Shown here: in pieces, positions 37,346 to 49,279 of the stretch
Numbering within the stretch: position 1 is the first letter of the stretch
Layout of the letters: the number at the start of each line of letters is the position of its first letter
Assembly: GCA_027704905.1 (NCBI GenBank)
Contig: CM051019.1
Location: 16,624,256-16,688,255 of the forward strand
Direction of reading: 5' to 3'
Source of the DNA: Muraenolepis orangiensis
Lineage: Eukaryota > Chordata > Actinopteri > Gadiformes > Muraenolepididae
DNA length: 64,000 nt
Program-made: the position numbers and the translations under genes
The notes under the pieces: model-generated
Databases searched by the model: none
Told to the model about the DNA's origin: nothing
Seen by the model: the letters and a program-made list of their open reading frames with translations, nothing else

Positions 37346-38870
37346 GGCCTACGACTTGAAAGCGGATCAATGAACAGAATCGGGCTTCAGCGGGGAAATC
37401 TGAATGGGCAACCGGACAATGAATGGAGGCTCTTTCTGCCCGCGTGGCTCCCTGCCATCATAAGAGATGTGTTATCTCGGGGATGAGCGTGTCATAACAC
37501 CTCGTCTGCCCTCTGAGCTTGGATTGGTGCCGCCAATGTTAACTACGTCCGATTTTTTTTACTAAGCCAAGTTCCCCAGCTGTTGTTCTGTGACCACATG
37601 GGTTATCAAGTCCATCTCGTCTATCTTCAATCAGAAACATGTTCTCCCTTATCCACTTGTTGTTATGGTCAATATGTTTATTGGGCTTTTAGTGTTTGCT
37701 AAAGCTTGCATTTAAAATGTTTCACGACACCGTAAAGAGGACGATGAACTTAAGAGAAACACAGATCCGTTGGCTCCTCTGGAGACTCTCCTCTCTCCTA
37801 GACATAGATATCAAACCCTAAAACTGAATCCTAATAGGAAACTCCAACCTTAGAACCAACCCCTATAAAGGATAAAACAAACCCTACAACTGAACAACAG
37901 GAAACCCCAACCAGAACCAAACCTTAGATTAATAAACAACATTAATAGGTTGAACTATTTGAATTTGAAACAATTTCCAATTGCTTAAAATGAAGTGCCT
38001 TTAAAATAGGCATCTTAGAATTAAGCAACATACAAATAAGCTATCAATCAAATAAACACTTGAACCACAAACAAACCTTCATAGCCAGTGTTAAAATTAA
38101 ATGATTAGTAATTGTGTTTGATTTGAGTGCACTTGGAAATTCAAAGAAAATAAAATGATGTACCAAGCACACTTGATGGTAATCTGATACGTTCAAAAGT
38201 ACTTACATACTCGCACAAAGACATCGGGGATTGAACTTACAACCTTTGCGCTGTGAGTCAAACACTTTTGTATCGTTTCGTACACTAGTTCATATATTTT
38301 TGTATAGATAACATGACTATGACTAAGGTAACCGATTAACTCTATATTCGTGAATTCGTAATTAAGAAGGAATTGAGTCTGACACAACAGCTCGTAATAT
38401 TTCCTTCCCATAACTTGATAATAATCTTTTATTTCTGTTACCGGTAGAATCTTTCCTTTCCTTTCCATGTGTAATCTTTGGTTCCCATTCTGCTACCACT
38501 GCAGAGGAGCGCGTGCGTGTGTGTGCGTGCGTGCGTGTGTGAGTGCGTGTATGCGTGCGTTGTTGTTTCCTGGTCAGCTGAACACGACGGCTACACAAGC
38601 CCTCTGATATCTTACATCAACAGGCCTATCGCCGCCTAACGACCTGCCCTGAAGGGCTTATTTGCAGGATATATGGCTGCTAGAGGAGAGCCGGGCCTCA
38701 TCGGTGGCGGGGAACAAGAAATAAACACTTCTAATACGGCACTGTGCTTTTCACAAGGGCAAAGAGACGGCCGTGTTCAAGAGATCTGCCACTTCAGCAC
38801 ACCTACAAACACCCATTAACACACTGGGGCCCGCCTCATGTGTTCACCATTACTAAATGTCATATACTAT
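37346..38870. other. No gene recognised
   Basis: Non-repetitive AT-leaning DNA. At 38222-38265 the minus strand contains GACTCACAGCGCAAAGGTTG and AAGTTCAATCCCCGATG, a degenerate tRNA-like box-B segment. At about 38505-38560 there is a GTGCGTGC-rich repeat. Confidence 0.45.
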
Positions 38871-38877
38871 ACATCAG

Positions 38878-39112
38878 AAGGAGGCTCGTCCATTGAGAGA
38901 ACATTTCTGAAAAAAATAAACACACAAATGTAAGATTAATTTGTGAAAATACTGATAATATTACTATTTTAATACTTCGAAGGCACAACAATCATGTCCC
39001 TGTGTCAAAGTACCAACAGCGCCCCCTACTGCAAATGGAAATTACTGTCTGGAGGTCCGTCCTCCCCAAGCTCCACATTGAAGTACATTATAAACTCCCG
39101 GACCCGAGTAGC
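38878..39112 (+). mobile_element. Non-autonomous element (GGAGGCTCGTCCATTGAG family), copy A
   Basis: This aligns by eye along its whole length with 60253-60480. Shared blocks are GAGGCTCGTCCATTGAG, AGATTAAT, AAAATACTGATAA, AGTACCAACAGCG/AGCACCAACAGCG and TAAACTCCC. It is AT-rich and non-coding, consistent with a MITE. The terminal repeats are not clear enough to assign a superfamily. Confidence 0.65.
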
Positions 39113-39130
39113 CGGTGAGTCCTAAACTCC

Positions 39131-39669
39131 CTAAAAAAAATCTTTGCAAAAGAGTCCTGGCGGCATAAGGGGTTTTGTTTTCAGCTGCAGCAGATGGTTT
39201 GGCGTCAGGGGTTCTAGATCATGAGGATCAGTTGACACCGTTGTAATGGGCCTGTTGTTGACAATAGATTGAACTTCACATAGAGCCGTCTGTAACATCT
39301 CCTCATCCATGACCTGCTGTTTCAGAACTGAAACAAGTACCTTCTTCACTAGTCTGATCATTCTTTCCCACACTCCTCCAAAGTGTGCACCAGATTGAAC
39401 AACCACTTTACTTGCTTAGTAAGCAGGGAATCCTACATTTTTCTATGATCAAGCTGCTTCAGAGCTGCCTGTAGATGGCTAGCTCGAATCACCAGGCAGG
39501 TACATATTACCCCCCATCGTTTCACGTGTGCTCTCCCTCTTATCACCTCTATGGGTCCAAAATAGTCAATGCCCACATGAGTGAATGGTGGAAGCTCTGG
39601 AGCCACACAATCTTCGGGTAGGTCAGCCATTTTTTGCCCTCCAACTCTTGCATGCGTACAAAAAAACAC
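39131..39669 (-). pseudogene. BEL/Pao integrase fragments
   Basis: The first piece (39669-39433) carries CVAPELPPFTHVGIDYFGPI and RGVICTCLVIRASHL-like sequence (actual KRWGVICTCLVIRASHLQ), the integrase core entry with the first catalytic Asp in DYFGP. The second piece (39406-39131) carries HFGGVWERMIRLVKKVL, then VNNRPITTVSTDPHDLEPLT, the end of the core and start of the C-terminal domain. The segment between them, which should hold the second Asp, is deleted. The product would be inactive. Confidence 0.8.
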
Positions 39670-39835
39670 AGGATTTAATGATTTTCCTAGCAGAAGAGTT
39701 GGCAGAGGGAAGCCAGCATTTCTGGCCTAGTCTGGACACTCTGGTTCCTCCCAGAGTGTCCAACCTGCTGGTGAATATCCTGTAAAATTAACTTGGATAT
39801 TTGCGATTATTTTTAAGGATTATTGTTTTTTTTAG

Positions 39836-39925
39836 GCTCAAGTCAAGTTTATTGTAAAGTATAAAGCAGTGGTGTGAAAATCTTATGTGCAATACCCGAC
39901 GACAGACAGCAGTTATAAAAATAAG
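39836..39925 (-). mobile_element. LINE 3'-tail insertion
   Basis: The reverse complement ends AATAAACTTGACTTGAGCC and contains CTGCTGTCTGTCGTCGGGTA. It matches the tail at 31790-31912 and at the window start. It lies inside the BEL/Pao relic, so this insertion is younger than that element. Confidence 0.7.
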
Positions 39926-40199
39926 CCTGCCTGACGGGCATAGCCGATTCACTTATCCATCCTCCAATTCTTAAGATACCTCCGTCCATAATTGGATCTA
40001 GTTTTTGTATGGAGCTGTCTGCTTAACCGCCTTTCCTTTCCTCAGCAGCACAAGTTCTGGCTCAAGGTTGCGCTGTTCATAGCAAAACTTTTACTTTTCT
40101 GCTTCTCCTGCATAGCCCTTTTTGTCCACCGGTTTGGTGTAGGTCAGATTTCTTTAGATTCATGTCTAGTTCCTTTTGTAACATCCTGTCCACTTTTAC

Positions 40200-40490
40200 A
40201 GAAAGTGTAGCAGCTGCAAGCTCTAGTCTTGGAATGGTCATTTTAGAGGAGTTACTCTGGATTTCCCAAGTACGAATGTGACATGAACTTCTCCCTTGCA
40301 GTTTGTGAGTCTGAGGTAGCTTGCAGTACCATGTCCTGTCTCACTGGCATCGCAAAAGTGATGCAGCTCAGCAGTCCTTATTTGTCCAAAACATGCAGGC
40401 TTCATGCACCTGTTCACTTCAAATCTGCTTAGCTGATCAAGTTCTGCAATCCATCATTGCCATGACTTAAGAAGGTGATCTGGGATAACT
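40200..40490 (-). pseudogene. BEL/Pao RNase H region fragment
   Basis: Minus-strand translation includes LSRFEVNRCMKPACFG, then AELHHFCDASETGHGT, then a VTFVLGKSRVTPLKM-like block and IPRLELAAATL. The CDAS-x-x-G-x-G and PRLEL-x-A blocks mark the RNase H-like domain of BEL/Pao pol. In-frame stops are present. Confidence 0.7.
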
Positions 40491-41312
40491 TCATCCCATC
40501 CACACTTTTCCATGCAGAGACTCCTTAGAATTTGCTTGGCTTTGAAGTGGGTCATATACTGAAGTCACAGCAGAAAGGATTGTTCTTCTTGTTGGAACTC
40601 TGTGTTTGATGGCAACCATGAAGTTAAAGGTGTCTCTTTGAATGTTCCACTGAATGCCTAAAACCCTTTCTAGAGGTATTTTTCTTTTGTCAAGGTCTAA
40701 TTGGCCTACTAAGCTGTGTTTCATTGTTTCCACTACATCCATACTGCATTTGTTTGAATGGTCTCTTCCGGTTTGCTGAAAGGCAAAGTTGGCAATACTT
40801 GGTGATGATATAGCTCCAAAGAGATGAACATTCATCTGAAACACTTCTCGTGGTCTACTGGTGTTGCCTTGAGGCCACCACAAGAACCTGAGGAAGTCCC
40901 GGTGGTCTTCCTCTACATGTACTTGGTAGTACATTGCTTCAATGTCAGCCATTAATGCAATATGTTCCTGACGGAACCGAAGCAGGACGCCTATAAGTGG
41001 GTTGGTCAGATCTGGACCTTGGAGTAATTCTTTGTTAAGAGATGATGAACAGTCGAATACCACCCTGAGCTTTTTCTTTCTCTTATGGTAGACACCATGA
41101 TGTGGAATGTACCATACTCTGCCGTCGCTTCCGTCAAGCTCCTCTTGTGGCACCTGTTCTGCATAGCCCTTCTCCAGTATGTTGTCCATGAAAGCAATAT
41201 ATTTTTCAGCATAAGATGAATCCCTCCTAAATTTCCCAGCTAGGTTTAATGTACGTTGTAGTGCCATGTTGTAGTTGTCAGGCAGAATTACATCCTTGTC
41301 ACGAAGGGGCAA
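40491..41312 (-). pseudogene. BEL/Pao reverse transcriptase, catalytic segment deleted
   Basis: An open 273-codon frame. It carries LNLAGKFRRDSSYAEKYI, then WYIPHHGVYHKRKKKLRVVF, DCSS, LTNPLIGVLLRFRQEHIAL, ADIEAMYYQVHV and DFLRFLWW, then VHLFGAISSPSIANFA. These are standard BEL/Pao RT motifs. After VVETMKHSLVGQLDLDKRK the text jumps to VLGIQWN. The YVDD-type catalytic block expected between them is missing, so the enzyme is dead despite the long open frame. Confidence 0.85.
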
Positions 41313-41403
41313 AGGAAAATGGTAATGCCCATTTTTGAGTCATTAAGCTTTTAGCCAGGTCCATGAATCTCCTGTCCTCACATATCTCATTTTTCTCCCC
41401 ATA

Positions 41404-41900
41404 TTAATTTTCCCGGTAAATCCTGGTTGTACTGTACTGTGTGATGAGAAGGTCTTTCAGATTTTCCATTGAAATTCTATTGACTGTTACCATTGTTCCT
41501 GATTTGTCCACAGCAGACTGAGATTTTCCACCCATCCTAACATTGTCTTTACTATATGGTCCATTACCCTGACTGTTGATTATGTCCCAGGGTTCTAAAG
41601 CTTTAGGAACATTAATTCCTATCAACATCTCAATGTTAGCATCAATCTCCTTGATTTGGACTCTACTGAGGTGAGGCCATTTTCCAGATCGGATTGTGTG
41701 AGTAGCAGTGTGTACACTTCAGGTAGGTCAATAAATCATCCTCCATCCAGATTGCCTATTTCTAGTCCTTTCAGTCCTATTTCCTTAGTACAATTTCTGT
41801 TATTGTTCCTTTAACTTTCAGCTGGTTCATCAGGTTTTCAGTGCAAAATGTGGCCGAGCTCCCTGGATCAAGAAAGGCATAGGTTTGAATGAACTTGCTT
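41404..41900 (-). pseudogene. BEL/Pao protease region fragment
   Basis: It carries ANIEMLIGINVPKALEPWDI, then GGKSQSAVDKSGTMVTVNRI. The IG-x-N-x-P-x-A-x-E-P block is the segment downstream of the retropepsin core in BEL/Pao elements. The upstream part is frameshifted with stops. A D-T/S-G core was not found intact. Confidence 0.65.
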
Positions 41901-41935
41901 CCTCTTGCTGCTTTCACTTGAACCGGAACAATAGA

Positions 41936-42600
41936 TAGATAGATACTTTATTAATCCGGAGGGAAATTTGCTCTACTCACGAGTTCCACGCGCTCTGGTC
42001 TGCGTCTCCAAACGAGCAGCCAGCATCCGTCTTTCACTTCTCAGACTCACGTAGTTTTCCGACTTGTAACGGCTTATCCTGGGTGTTCATTCTTAAGCAG
42101 TCTGAGGTTAGGTGAGGAGGTCCGACACACATTTCCAGAAAGCACGGAGAGAGTTTAACTAAAAGGTGTTTATTAAACCAGAAACTCTGGTTGACTTCCA
42201 AGAAATAAAACAAACAAAGCACCACACTGTGCCAAGTGATGAGTAAAGTAATTCCTATATTAATGCATAAAATAATGCGTATAGTAATGTGGTCGGAAAA
42301 CTTCTCCGCCATCTAACCCCCAAACAATAATTTCCTTTGTCTCTTTAAAGACTCCTAGGCCTTGCCCACAACAGGTGGAGCATGACGTCACCCAATCAGC
42401 TTCACAAACAAGGGAAAGCCCATAACCAATACAAAATTATAAATAGTTTAAAGGTTTTAAATAATATATTCAATAAATCATACCTTCAACTATAACTCAA
42501 AATATATCTAACATATTCCGATTATCAAATAAACTCTAGTCTAGAATGGCTCCAACAAGTGCAAGGAAGCACTCAGTCCCGGTATCTTTTAGGTCACTGT
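41936..42600. other. Repeat-derived spacer with a GATAGATACTTTATTAATCC motif
   Basis: (GATA)n followed by ACTTTATTAATCCGGAGGGA resembles a repeated fish retroposon 3' end (minus strand). The rest up to 42600 is AT-rich with no recognised coding. It separates the BEL relic from the unknown repeat ORF. Confidence 0.4.
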
Positions 42601-44000
42601 GAGTGGCATGAGGTTCTCCAAGCACTGTATCAAGCTGCATGCTTGACGATGCAGTCCATGTGGTTCACAAGCAGGATCTTATCAGCGGTGAGGTCATATG
42701 TGCACAGACGGCGCGATAGCTGTGTCTAGTTTGATGTGCTCTTCATCACGGCAAGGCATGCATTGATGCTAGAGGCAATGTCCCCGATTGTACTAGCCAC
42801 AGGCTAGACAATCTGGTAGAGCAGATGACTTGCATCAACTAGAACAACTTTGGGAAGGTAAGCATTTTCATCAGTGTTACGCCCCCGGTCTCCCCGTGCA
42901 GCCGAAGTACTGGCCAGGCTGACGCTGCAGAGATTGGCAGGGATTTGTGATTGTCGACACCTGGCGCTGGTGTAGGCATAAAGGCGACCTGTGTGCGTTG
43001 ATCGGGGGCTTGCTAGAGCTCCACCTACTTTCCCCATACGTGCATGCTCACAACACACCCACACGCTGGATACTCACCTGTTTACGCCAGGCACGCGTTT
43101 CATGCATTTACCCCCAGACACATTTATTGTATGATCCTTTTGTTGCCTTATGTTGAATAAACAATCCTTATATAACCTTGTTGTCCACCTCCCCTGTTTA
43201 TGTTGCCGTCCCACGAGCCGGCCGTAACAATCAGGTACTCCCAATTTCTTGACAAAGAAAGACTTTTTGTGACTTTTTGTGTTTTAGGAACAGAGCTGAT
43301 CAAAGACATATTTTAACTATATGCCCTGCTGCCCCACAACTAGTAATCTAGCAAAGAGGGCCTCCATGTTGTAGATGGGCTTGCCTTACAGTCATAGCCC
43401 TTTCATCACCTACATGGTTTTGACCTTATTTTCAATGGTGCTATGAAAGCCATCTGGAAGAGAAGCTGCACAATCTTTGCTCTGATGTTTATTAATCTGA
43501 AGAGCATTTTGCACAGGCACAGAGTCTGAGGCCACCTGTCCATTTACAATGTTGTACAGGATTTGCTTATTGTCTTTCAACGGATGGGAGTATTTCTGGA
43601 ATTTTCTCACAATCCCTTTGATCCAGCTCTCGTCTTCTCTCACCTTCCTCCTTATGTTTCCATCTACTCTGCTTCTCATTTCCATCAACCTCCTCTTGAT
43701 TATCTGGCATGTCCTGACTTGTTTCCTCCACTGTCTGGGAAAGATGGGAACACATCGGATGGGAATTGATCCACACTGCAACTTGCTCCTCATTGGTTGA
43801 GATGCCTTTCAACCCACTTTGTCCTTTCCCATTTTTAATGTAGGTCTGTTCACCAAACTGGTTAGCAGGTACAGCAGTTCCTCCGTCAGAGTGGCGGCAG
43901 ACTTGAGCCCCAGCTAAAAGGTCCTGCTTGGCCTCATGTGGAAGATTCATTACAATCCCGAGGTACCAGGTGATGTACTGTGCATAATTATGGTTCCCTG
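42600..44000 (-). pseudogene. Repeat ORF of unknown family, 3' portion
   Basis: Read on the minus strand from 44000 it gives GNHNYAQYITWYLG, then NLPHEAKQDLLAGAQVCRHS and DGGTAVPANQFGEQTYIK. Next come KGISTNEEQVAVWINS, an acidic/basic linker, LYNIVNGQVASDSVPVQNAL and SLPDGFHSTIENKVKTM. Beyond an inserted MITE comes KVVLVDASHLLYQIV. I remember this ORF as repeated many times in teleost genomes but cannot attach a named transposon family. It is broken by frameshifts, stops and two insertions. Its N-terminal side resumes at 49330-50060. Confidence 0.6.
42875..43229. mobile_element. 355-bp MITE-like insertion with 5-bp target duplication
   Basis: The ends are TGTTACGCCC and the reverse complement of GGCCGTAACA, about 9 of 10 matching as inverted repeats. 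The element is flanked by ATCAG at 42870-42874 and again at 43230-43234. The surrounding repeat ORF is interrupted exactly here. The interior is non-coding. The superfamily is not assigned. Confidence 0.7.
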
Positions 44001-44397
44001 CAGTGGTGGACAAAGTACACAAATCCAGTACTTGAGTAAAAGTAGAGTAAATAGGTAAAATATTACTTAAATTTCTACTTGAGTAAAAGTACAAAAGTAC
44101 TCGCCTTAAAATGTACTTAAGTATCAAAAGTAAAAGTACTGTGATTTAATATAAGGTAATTAAGTTAGTCACTGGTGTCAATTAACAGTCAACATTTTCA
44201 TTCAACAATTTCCATTAGAGAGGTCTGAGAGGCTGTGAAAATAACAGGATTTCAGAACAGGCAACCTTTTTCTTTTACAATTTATTTGAAACTTCACATA
44301 TTTACAAGTTTAGACTTGATAAAACGGTAAACAAATCTGATGTTCTGTGCATCGATTTAGCAGTGTGTGTCTATGTGTGCGTGCAGGTGTGTGTGTG

Positions 44398-44719
44398 TGA
44401 TGTCTTTATGGAAGCTCTGCTGCAGTCTGTGATAAATGTATCATTGTTCATCAAGTTATACAGAAAAGGAACTTTAAAGATTCTAATCTCCTTTCACGAC
44501 AAGCTGCCAACGAGGTATTTGTTTTATGTTTTCATGTGGGCGTCATGTCCTATTTTCATTTATATATGTGTATGTGTAGCATACTATGCTAATGTGTTTG
44601 CTATGCTATATATGTGTTATTTGTTGTAGTTCTCACGGCGTAACGGAAGAAGGGAGGCCACAAGAAGAGACGCCCGTTTCAAAGAACCGACCTGTGTCTG
44701 TGTCGTGGAGAGAGCTACA
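44398..44719 (+). repeat. BEL/Pao 5' LTR, 5'-truncated
   Basis: From TGATGTCTTTATGGAAGCTC to GTCGTGGAGAGAGCTACA this matches 48963-49279, with about five substitutions and one 5-bp indel by eye. The first 250 bp of the LTR, present in the 3' copy, is missing and is replaced by GT-rich sequence joining the hAT arm. Confidence 0.8.
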
Positions 44720-45221
44720 GAGAGAACTCGCCTGCTCAGCGGGGGGGGGAAAGACAACGAGACTGCAGCGAGAGACGACGCCGCGTTAAGGACCATCCAG
44801 CACATCAGAGAAGCAACGCCAGCGGCGCACTGTCGGCATGACGACCACAAGCTACGGAGATTAGACTGTGAGATTGTGTCAAAGTCGCAACATTTCAGGA
44901 TAAAGCCAGGAAGAAGCTCTACCGCATCCTTCAAGTTAAAGGTGGTGTGAGAAGTGGTTAATCTGAAATAAGGACTCTTATCTCTTATATTATCTATGCT
45001 AAGCCTATATGCTGGTGATGAAGCTAATGTGTTGGTGTTCATGAATGTTGTTGAGGTCAAAGGGTTTAAAGACGAAAATTAAGAAAGGAGTGCATACATT
45101 TGATAACCTCACTGATTACTCACATTTATGCCTACTGTAGCTTACATTCAGATCCAATTCAAGCTTAGTAGTTACACAAGCTCTATTACAGCAGTTTATT
45201 ACAATTAAGTCATCTCAACAT

Positions 45222-48200
45222 GTCAGACGCAGGGACTGAGACATGAGAAATGCCAAAATCATCTGCTCAACTTGAAACAACAGAAACAGAGTTGGCAGAA
45301 GAAGTGGAAATGCCACGGAGAAGTGAAAGAACTCGGACACTAACAGAAAAAGAAAAGAACTCCAAGCTGAAAAGTTGAAAAGTGTACAACGTCGCTACAG
45401 AATCGTCTATGTGAAATGGAGGTACTATGTGAGAATAGGCAAAGAAATACTGAAAATGATGACGTCTCCAAGGATGAATTGAGAGAGCTTATTGCAAATA
45501 TAGAAAGTGCTTGCTCAGATGTAAAAGCCACGTATGAAGAGTTACGTCTCGTACATACTCCTGAACCAGAACTGCGACGCAGAGTTGATAGATGCATATC
45601 ACTTTCAGGATTCATTATTCGAAAGGCAGAGAGACAGCTTGAAGAAAATACAGCAGACTTGGAGGAAGAATCTTGGCCCGATGTTGGATCTGTTCTAAAC
45701 TCAACAGACTTTTCATCATCTCCACTGTCTCGTCGATCGAAATGTAGCTCCGCTCATTCTAGTCTTCTCTCAGTCAAAAGATTTGAAGCTGCAGCTGAAG
45801 CCGCTGCAGCTCAGGAAGACCTAGCAGTTTTAGGTGAACAAGAAAAGGAAGCAACAGAACTTCAAAGGCTGGAGACTGAAGATAAAGAACAGCTGGCACA
45901 ATTTGAGGTCGAAAAACAAGCCAGACAAGCAATGCAAGAAAAGCGCAGAAAGCTTGAACGCCTAGAAGAGGTTAAAAAGCTGAAAGCCGCAAGAGCTCGA
46001 GTCAAGGTGTACAATCGAATAGAAGCAAATTGTGAAGCAATCGACTCACTGTATGATGTTGAACCAGCTAGAGAAACCCAAGCTCTGTACTCCACAATTC
46101 CACCATTCGTTTATCAGTCTCAGTCAGTGACCGCACAAGTCCTCAATGCTTCAAGCCCTCCATTCATACCTCAACCTCTACAACCTACAAGTCAAGCTTA
46201 TAGTCTCCACAGTCCACAGCAAGTACCACAAGCTCTACCAACCTCAATGCCCTTAGCTCAGATGCAGAATAGTTCTGATTTGGTTAAAATACTAGCAGAA
46301 GCTATAAGTGCCAATCACCTTCCAACACCACAGCCTGCATTACTCACTGGAGATCCTTTAAAATTCAAAGACTGGCAACTATCGTTTGTTACTTTAATAG
46401 ACAGGAAAAACATTCCAAAGAATGAAAAACTGTATTAGCTAAGGAAGTACATAGGAGGTGCTGCAAAGAAAGCAGTAGAATAATTATTCCTGTTAGGCAC
46501 CGAAGCAGCATATGACTTTGCCTGGCAGCTGTTAGAAAAACGTTTCGGAGACCCATTTATTATTGGGAAGTCTTTCAGAGATAAGCTACATGGATGGCCA
46601 AAGATAAGCTCTAAAGACTGCTGCGAACTAAGAGAATTTGCAGACTTCCTTAAGAGCTGTGAGGCTGAAATGCCCCACATTAAGACATTGGAAGTACTGA
46701 ATGACTGCAGCAAGACTCAAAAAATCTTGATGAAACTGCCAGATTGGTTGGTATCCGGCTGGAACCGAAAAGCAATGGAGGCTAGACATGCAAACGCTGG
46801 TTACCCACCATTCAAAGTGTTTGTAGACTTCATATCAAAGAAAGCAGATCTCGCATGCGATCCCATATCCTTGATACAAGCCATCAAGAGTGTCGAAGGT
46901 GAAAAAACAAAGAATCCAAGAAGCCAAACTATCCAAGCAAAGACACTGTCCACAAACAACGCAAAGCAGCAGCCCAACATGCATATTCTGCAAAAGAACA
47001 GGACACGTCCTCCCAAAGTGTAGACTGTTTGTAGAAAAGACAGTAGAAGATCGCGTCAAGTTTGTGCATGCAGAAAAGCTATGCTTTGGATGTTTGAATA
47101 CTGGTCATCAGTCAAAGAGGTACAATGACAAAAGCACATGTGAAAAGTGTCAGAGGAGACATCCAACGTGTTTGCATGATGACAAGTTCAAAGGCCAAAG
47201 GTCAACAACATTTAAAGGAGACAATATCTCAAAGGACAAAACAGACACCAAAGAAATCGCTGCAACCACCAACAGAGTAATACAAGAAGGCCCAAGCACA
47301 CAGACGTCCGCAATCATACCAGTCTGGGTCTCATCCACAAAACAGCCAGAACAAGAAGTTCTTGTCTACGCACTCTTGGACACACAGAGTGACACGACTT
47401 TCATTCTAGATGAAGTGGCCCAAAATCTCAACACAAACAAAGAAAATGTTTGTTTGCAGCTATCTACAATGTCAACAAAGTCAACAGTCATACCCTGTCA
47501 GAAACTGACATATCTTCAAGTGAGGGGATATGACCTGGAAAAAAGGATTCCTTTGCCACCTCATTTCACGAGAGAGTTCAATCCAGTTGACAGGTCACAC
47601 ATTCCTACCTCAGAGACAGCTCTAAAATGGCCACATTTGGAACAGTTGGCAGACAAGATTCCACCACCATTGGATTGCGAAGTAGGACTTTTAATCGAAT
47701 ATAACTGTCAGCAAGCCCTCCTTCCAAGAGAGATCTTATCCGGTGAAGACAATTTTCCATATGCACAGCGGACGGATCTTGGCTGGAGTATTGTTGGCTG
47801 CTCAAATCCAGCAAAAGACTACTTTGACACAATAGGAACTAGTCACAGAATCATAGTGCGACAGGTAACACCTGCTGTCCAGCCAGCAATTCAGCTGAAG
47901 AGAGAAGTACTTTGTGTGCAGAACTCAAGTCAAAGAGATCCATCCAACAGACATACTCAAGGCTCTCGAGTCTGATTTCATTGAACACACTACAGATGAT
48001 AACCAAGTGTCTCAGGAAGACCTTCTCTTCTTGTCTAAAGTGAAGGAAGGTATCCGCTAAAGAGAAGACGGCCACTATGAACTCCCACTTCCCTTCAAAT
48101 CGGATAACCCTCATCTCCCTGACAAACAATCTGCAGTTCACAGACTGATCTCATTGGAAAGACGACTAAGAAGAAATTAACAGTATAACAAGGACTACGT

Positions 48201-48616
48201 TCATTTCATGAATGACATAATAACCATGAAGTCATGAGTTATTCTGCCCCCTCCTGGAGAGTTCTGTAAAGAAGACCTCTATCTGCAACAAGAGATGGAG
48301 AAGAGTGCAGTTCCTAGCCAATGAATTCTGGCAAAGATGGAAACGAGAATACCTGCTAAACCTCAAACAGCGGCAGAAATGCCCAAAAGCATCACGAAAT
48401 AGAGGACTGTCATTCTGCGAGATGACAACCTACCAAGAAACCAGTGGAAGCTCGCCTAGAGCTATAGAAACTGACCCTGGAACAGACGGCCTAGTGCGAA
48501 AGCTGAAGTTACTAGTCAGTGACACTACACTTGATAAAGGAATACCGCACACTAGACTAGTCTACCTCGAAAGACCTATTCATAAGGTAGTCACCTTACT
48601 TCAGGCCACTTAAGTC
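45222..48616 (+). pseudogene. BEL/Pao gag-pol, RT and integrase core deleted
   Basis: Gag starts near 45222 with an early stop, then a long open frame (45416-46438) with a charged coiled region and GDPLKFKDWQLSFVTLIDRK. It continues past a stop with LLEKRFGDPF and KLPDWLVSGWNRKA. After a frameshift come zinc-knuckle-like Cys/His motifs (CIFCKRTGHVLPKCRLF, CFGCLNTGHQSKRYN, CEKCQRRHPTCLHDD). The retropepsin-like region follows (VLVYALLDTQSDTTFIL), then LPREILSGEDNFPYAQRTDL, ending near 47975. After 48.0 kb it jumps to the integrase C-terminal domain (QFLANEFWQRWKREYLLNL to about 48616). RT, RNase H and most of integrase are absent. Confidence 0.8.
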
Positions 48617-48713
48617 CAATACATGAGTCATACACACTGAAAACACTTAGTTTATTTGCATTTCCTTGTTTGAAAGAAAATCCCACATTTTGAGTTGAGG
48701 GATTTGGTGGGAG

Positions 48714-49279
48714 TGTAAATTACGTAATAAAGTTACCTTATTTAAAGGGAATAACAATTAATTTTATGGTTAAGTTCAATAAATAAATACTTTATTTCAT
48801 GTAATATTACAATTGTTAAAATATGGCATGATTTAATACAGTTTAGTTTTATATGTTACACCAATATGCCTAAGTGCTTGTTGTTTATTGCCTAGGAACT
48901 AATGTTTGTTCATGCTCTGGTACTGCGTGTTTTGTTGATGCACCGGGCAACTCAACATGGGTTGATGTCTTTATGGAAGCTCTGCTGCAGTCTGTGATAA
49001 ATGTATCATTGTTCATCAAGTTATACAGAAAAGGAACTTTAAAGATTCTAATCTCCTTTCACGACAAGCGGCCAACGAGGTATTTGTTTTATGTTTTCAT
49101 GTGGGCGTCATGTCCTATTTTCATTTCTATATTTGTATGTGTAGCATACTATGCTAATGTGTTTGCTATATATGTGTTATTTGTTGTAGTTCTCACGGCG
49201 TAACGGAAGAAGGGAGGCTACAAGAAGAGACGCCCGTTTCAAAGAACCAACCTGTGTCTGTGTCGTGGAGAGAGCTACA
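48714..49279 (+). repeat. BEL/Pao 3' LTR, full length, 566 bp
   Basis: It starts TGTAAATTACGTAATAAAG directly after a purine-rich GAGTTGAGGGATTTGGTGGG tract (polypurine tract) and ends GAGAGCTACA (TG...CA). The right hAT arm begins immediately after it, about 42 bp before the hAT end. Confidence 0.75.

Larger units (their letters stand above)
39122..41950 (-). mobile_element. BEL/Pao LTR-retrotransposon relic, no LTRs seen
   Basis: Order on the minus strand is protease region (41950-41404), RT (41312-40491), RNase H region (40490-40200) and integrase with its C-terminal domain (39669-39131). This is the BEL/Pao pol order. Gag and both LTRs are absent. A LINE 3' tail (39836-39925) interrupts it between RNase H and integrase. 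Stops and frameshifts occur throughout. Confidence 0.8.

Noticed and set aside
40491..41312. A functional reverse transcriptase
   Set aside because: The open frame is long but the catalytic Asp-Asp segment is missing by deletion and flanking pol domains are broken.
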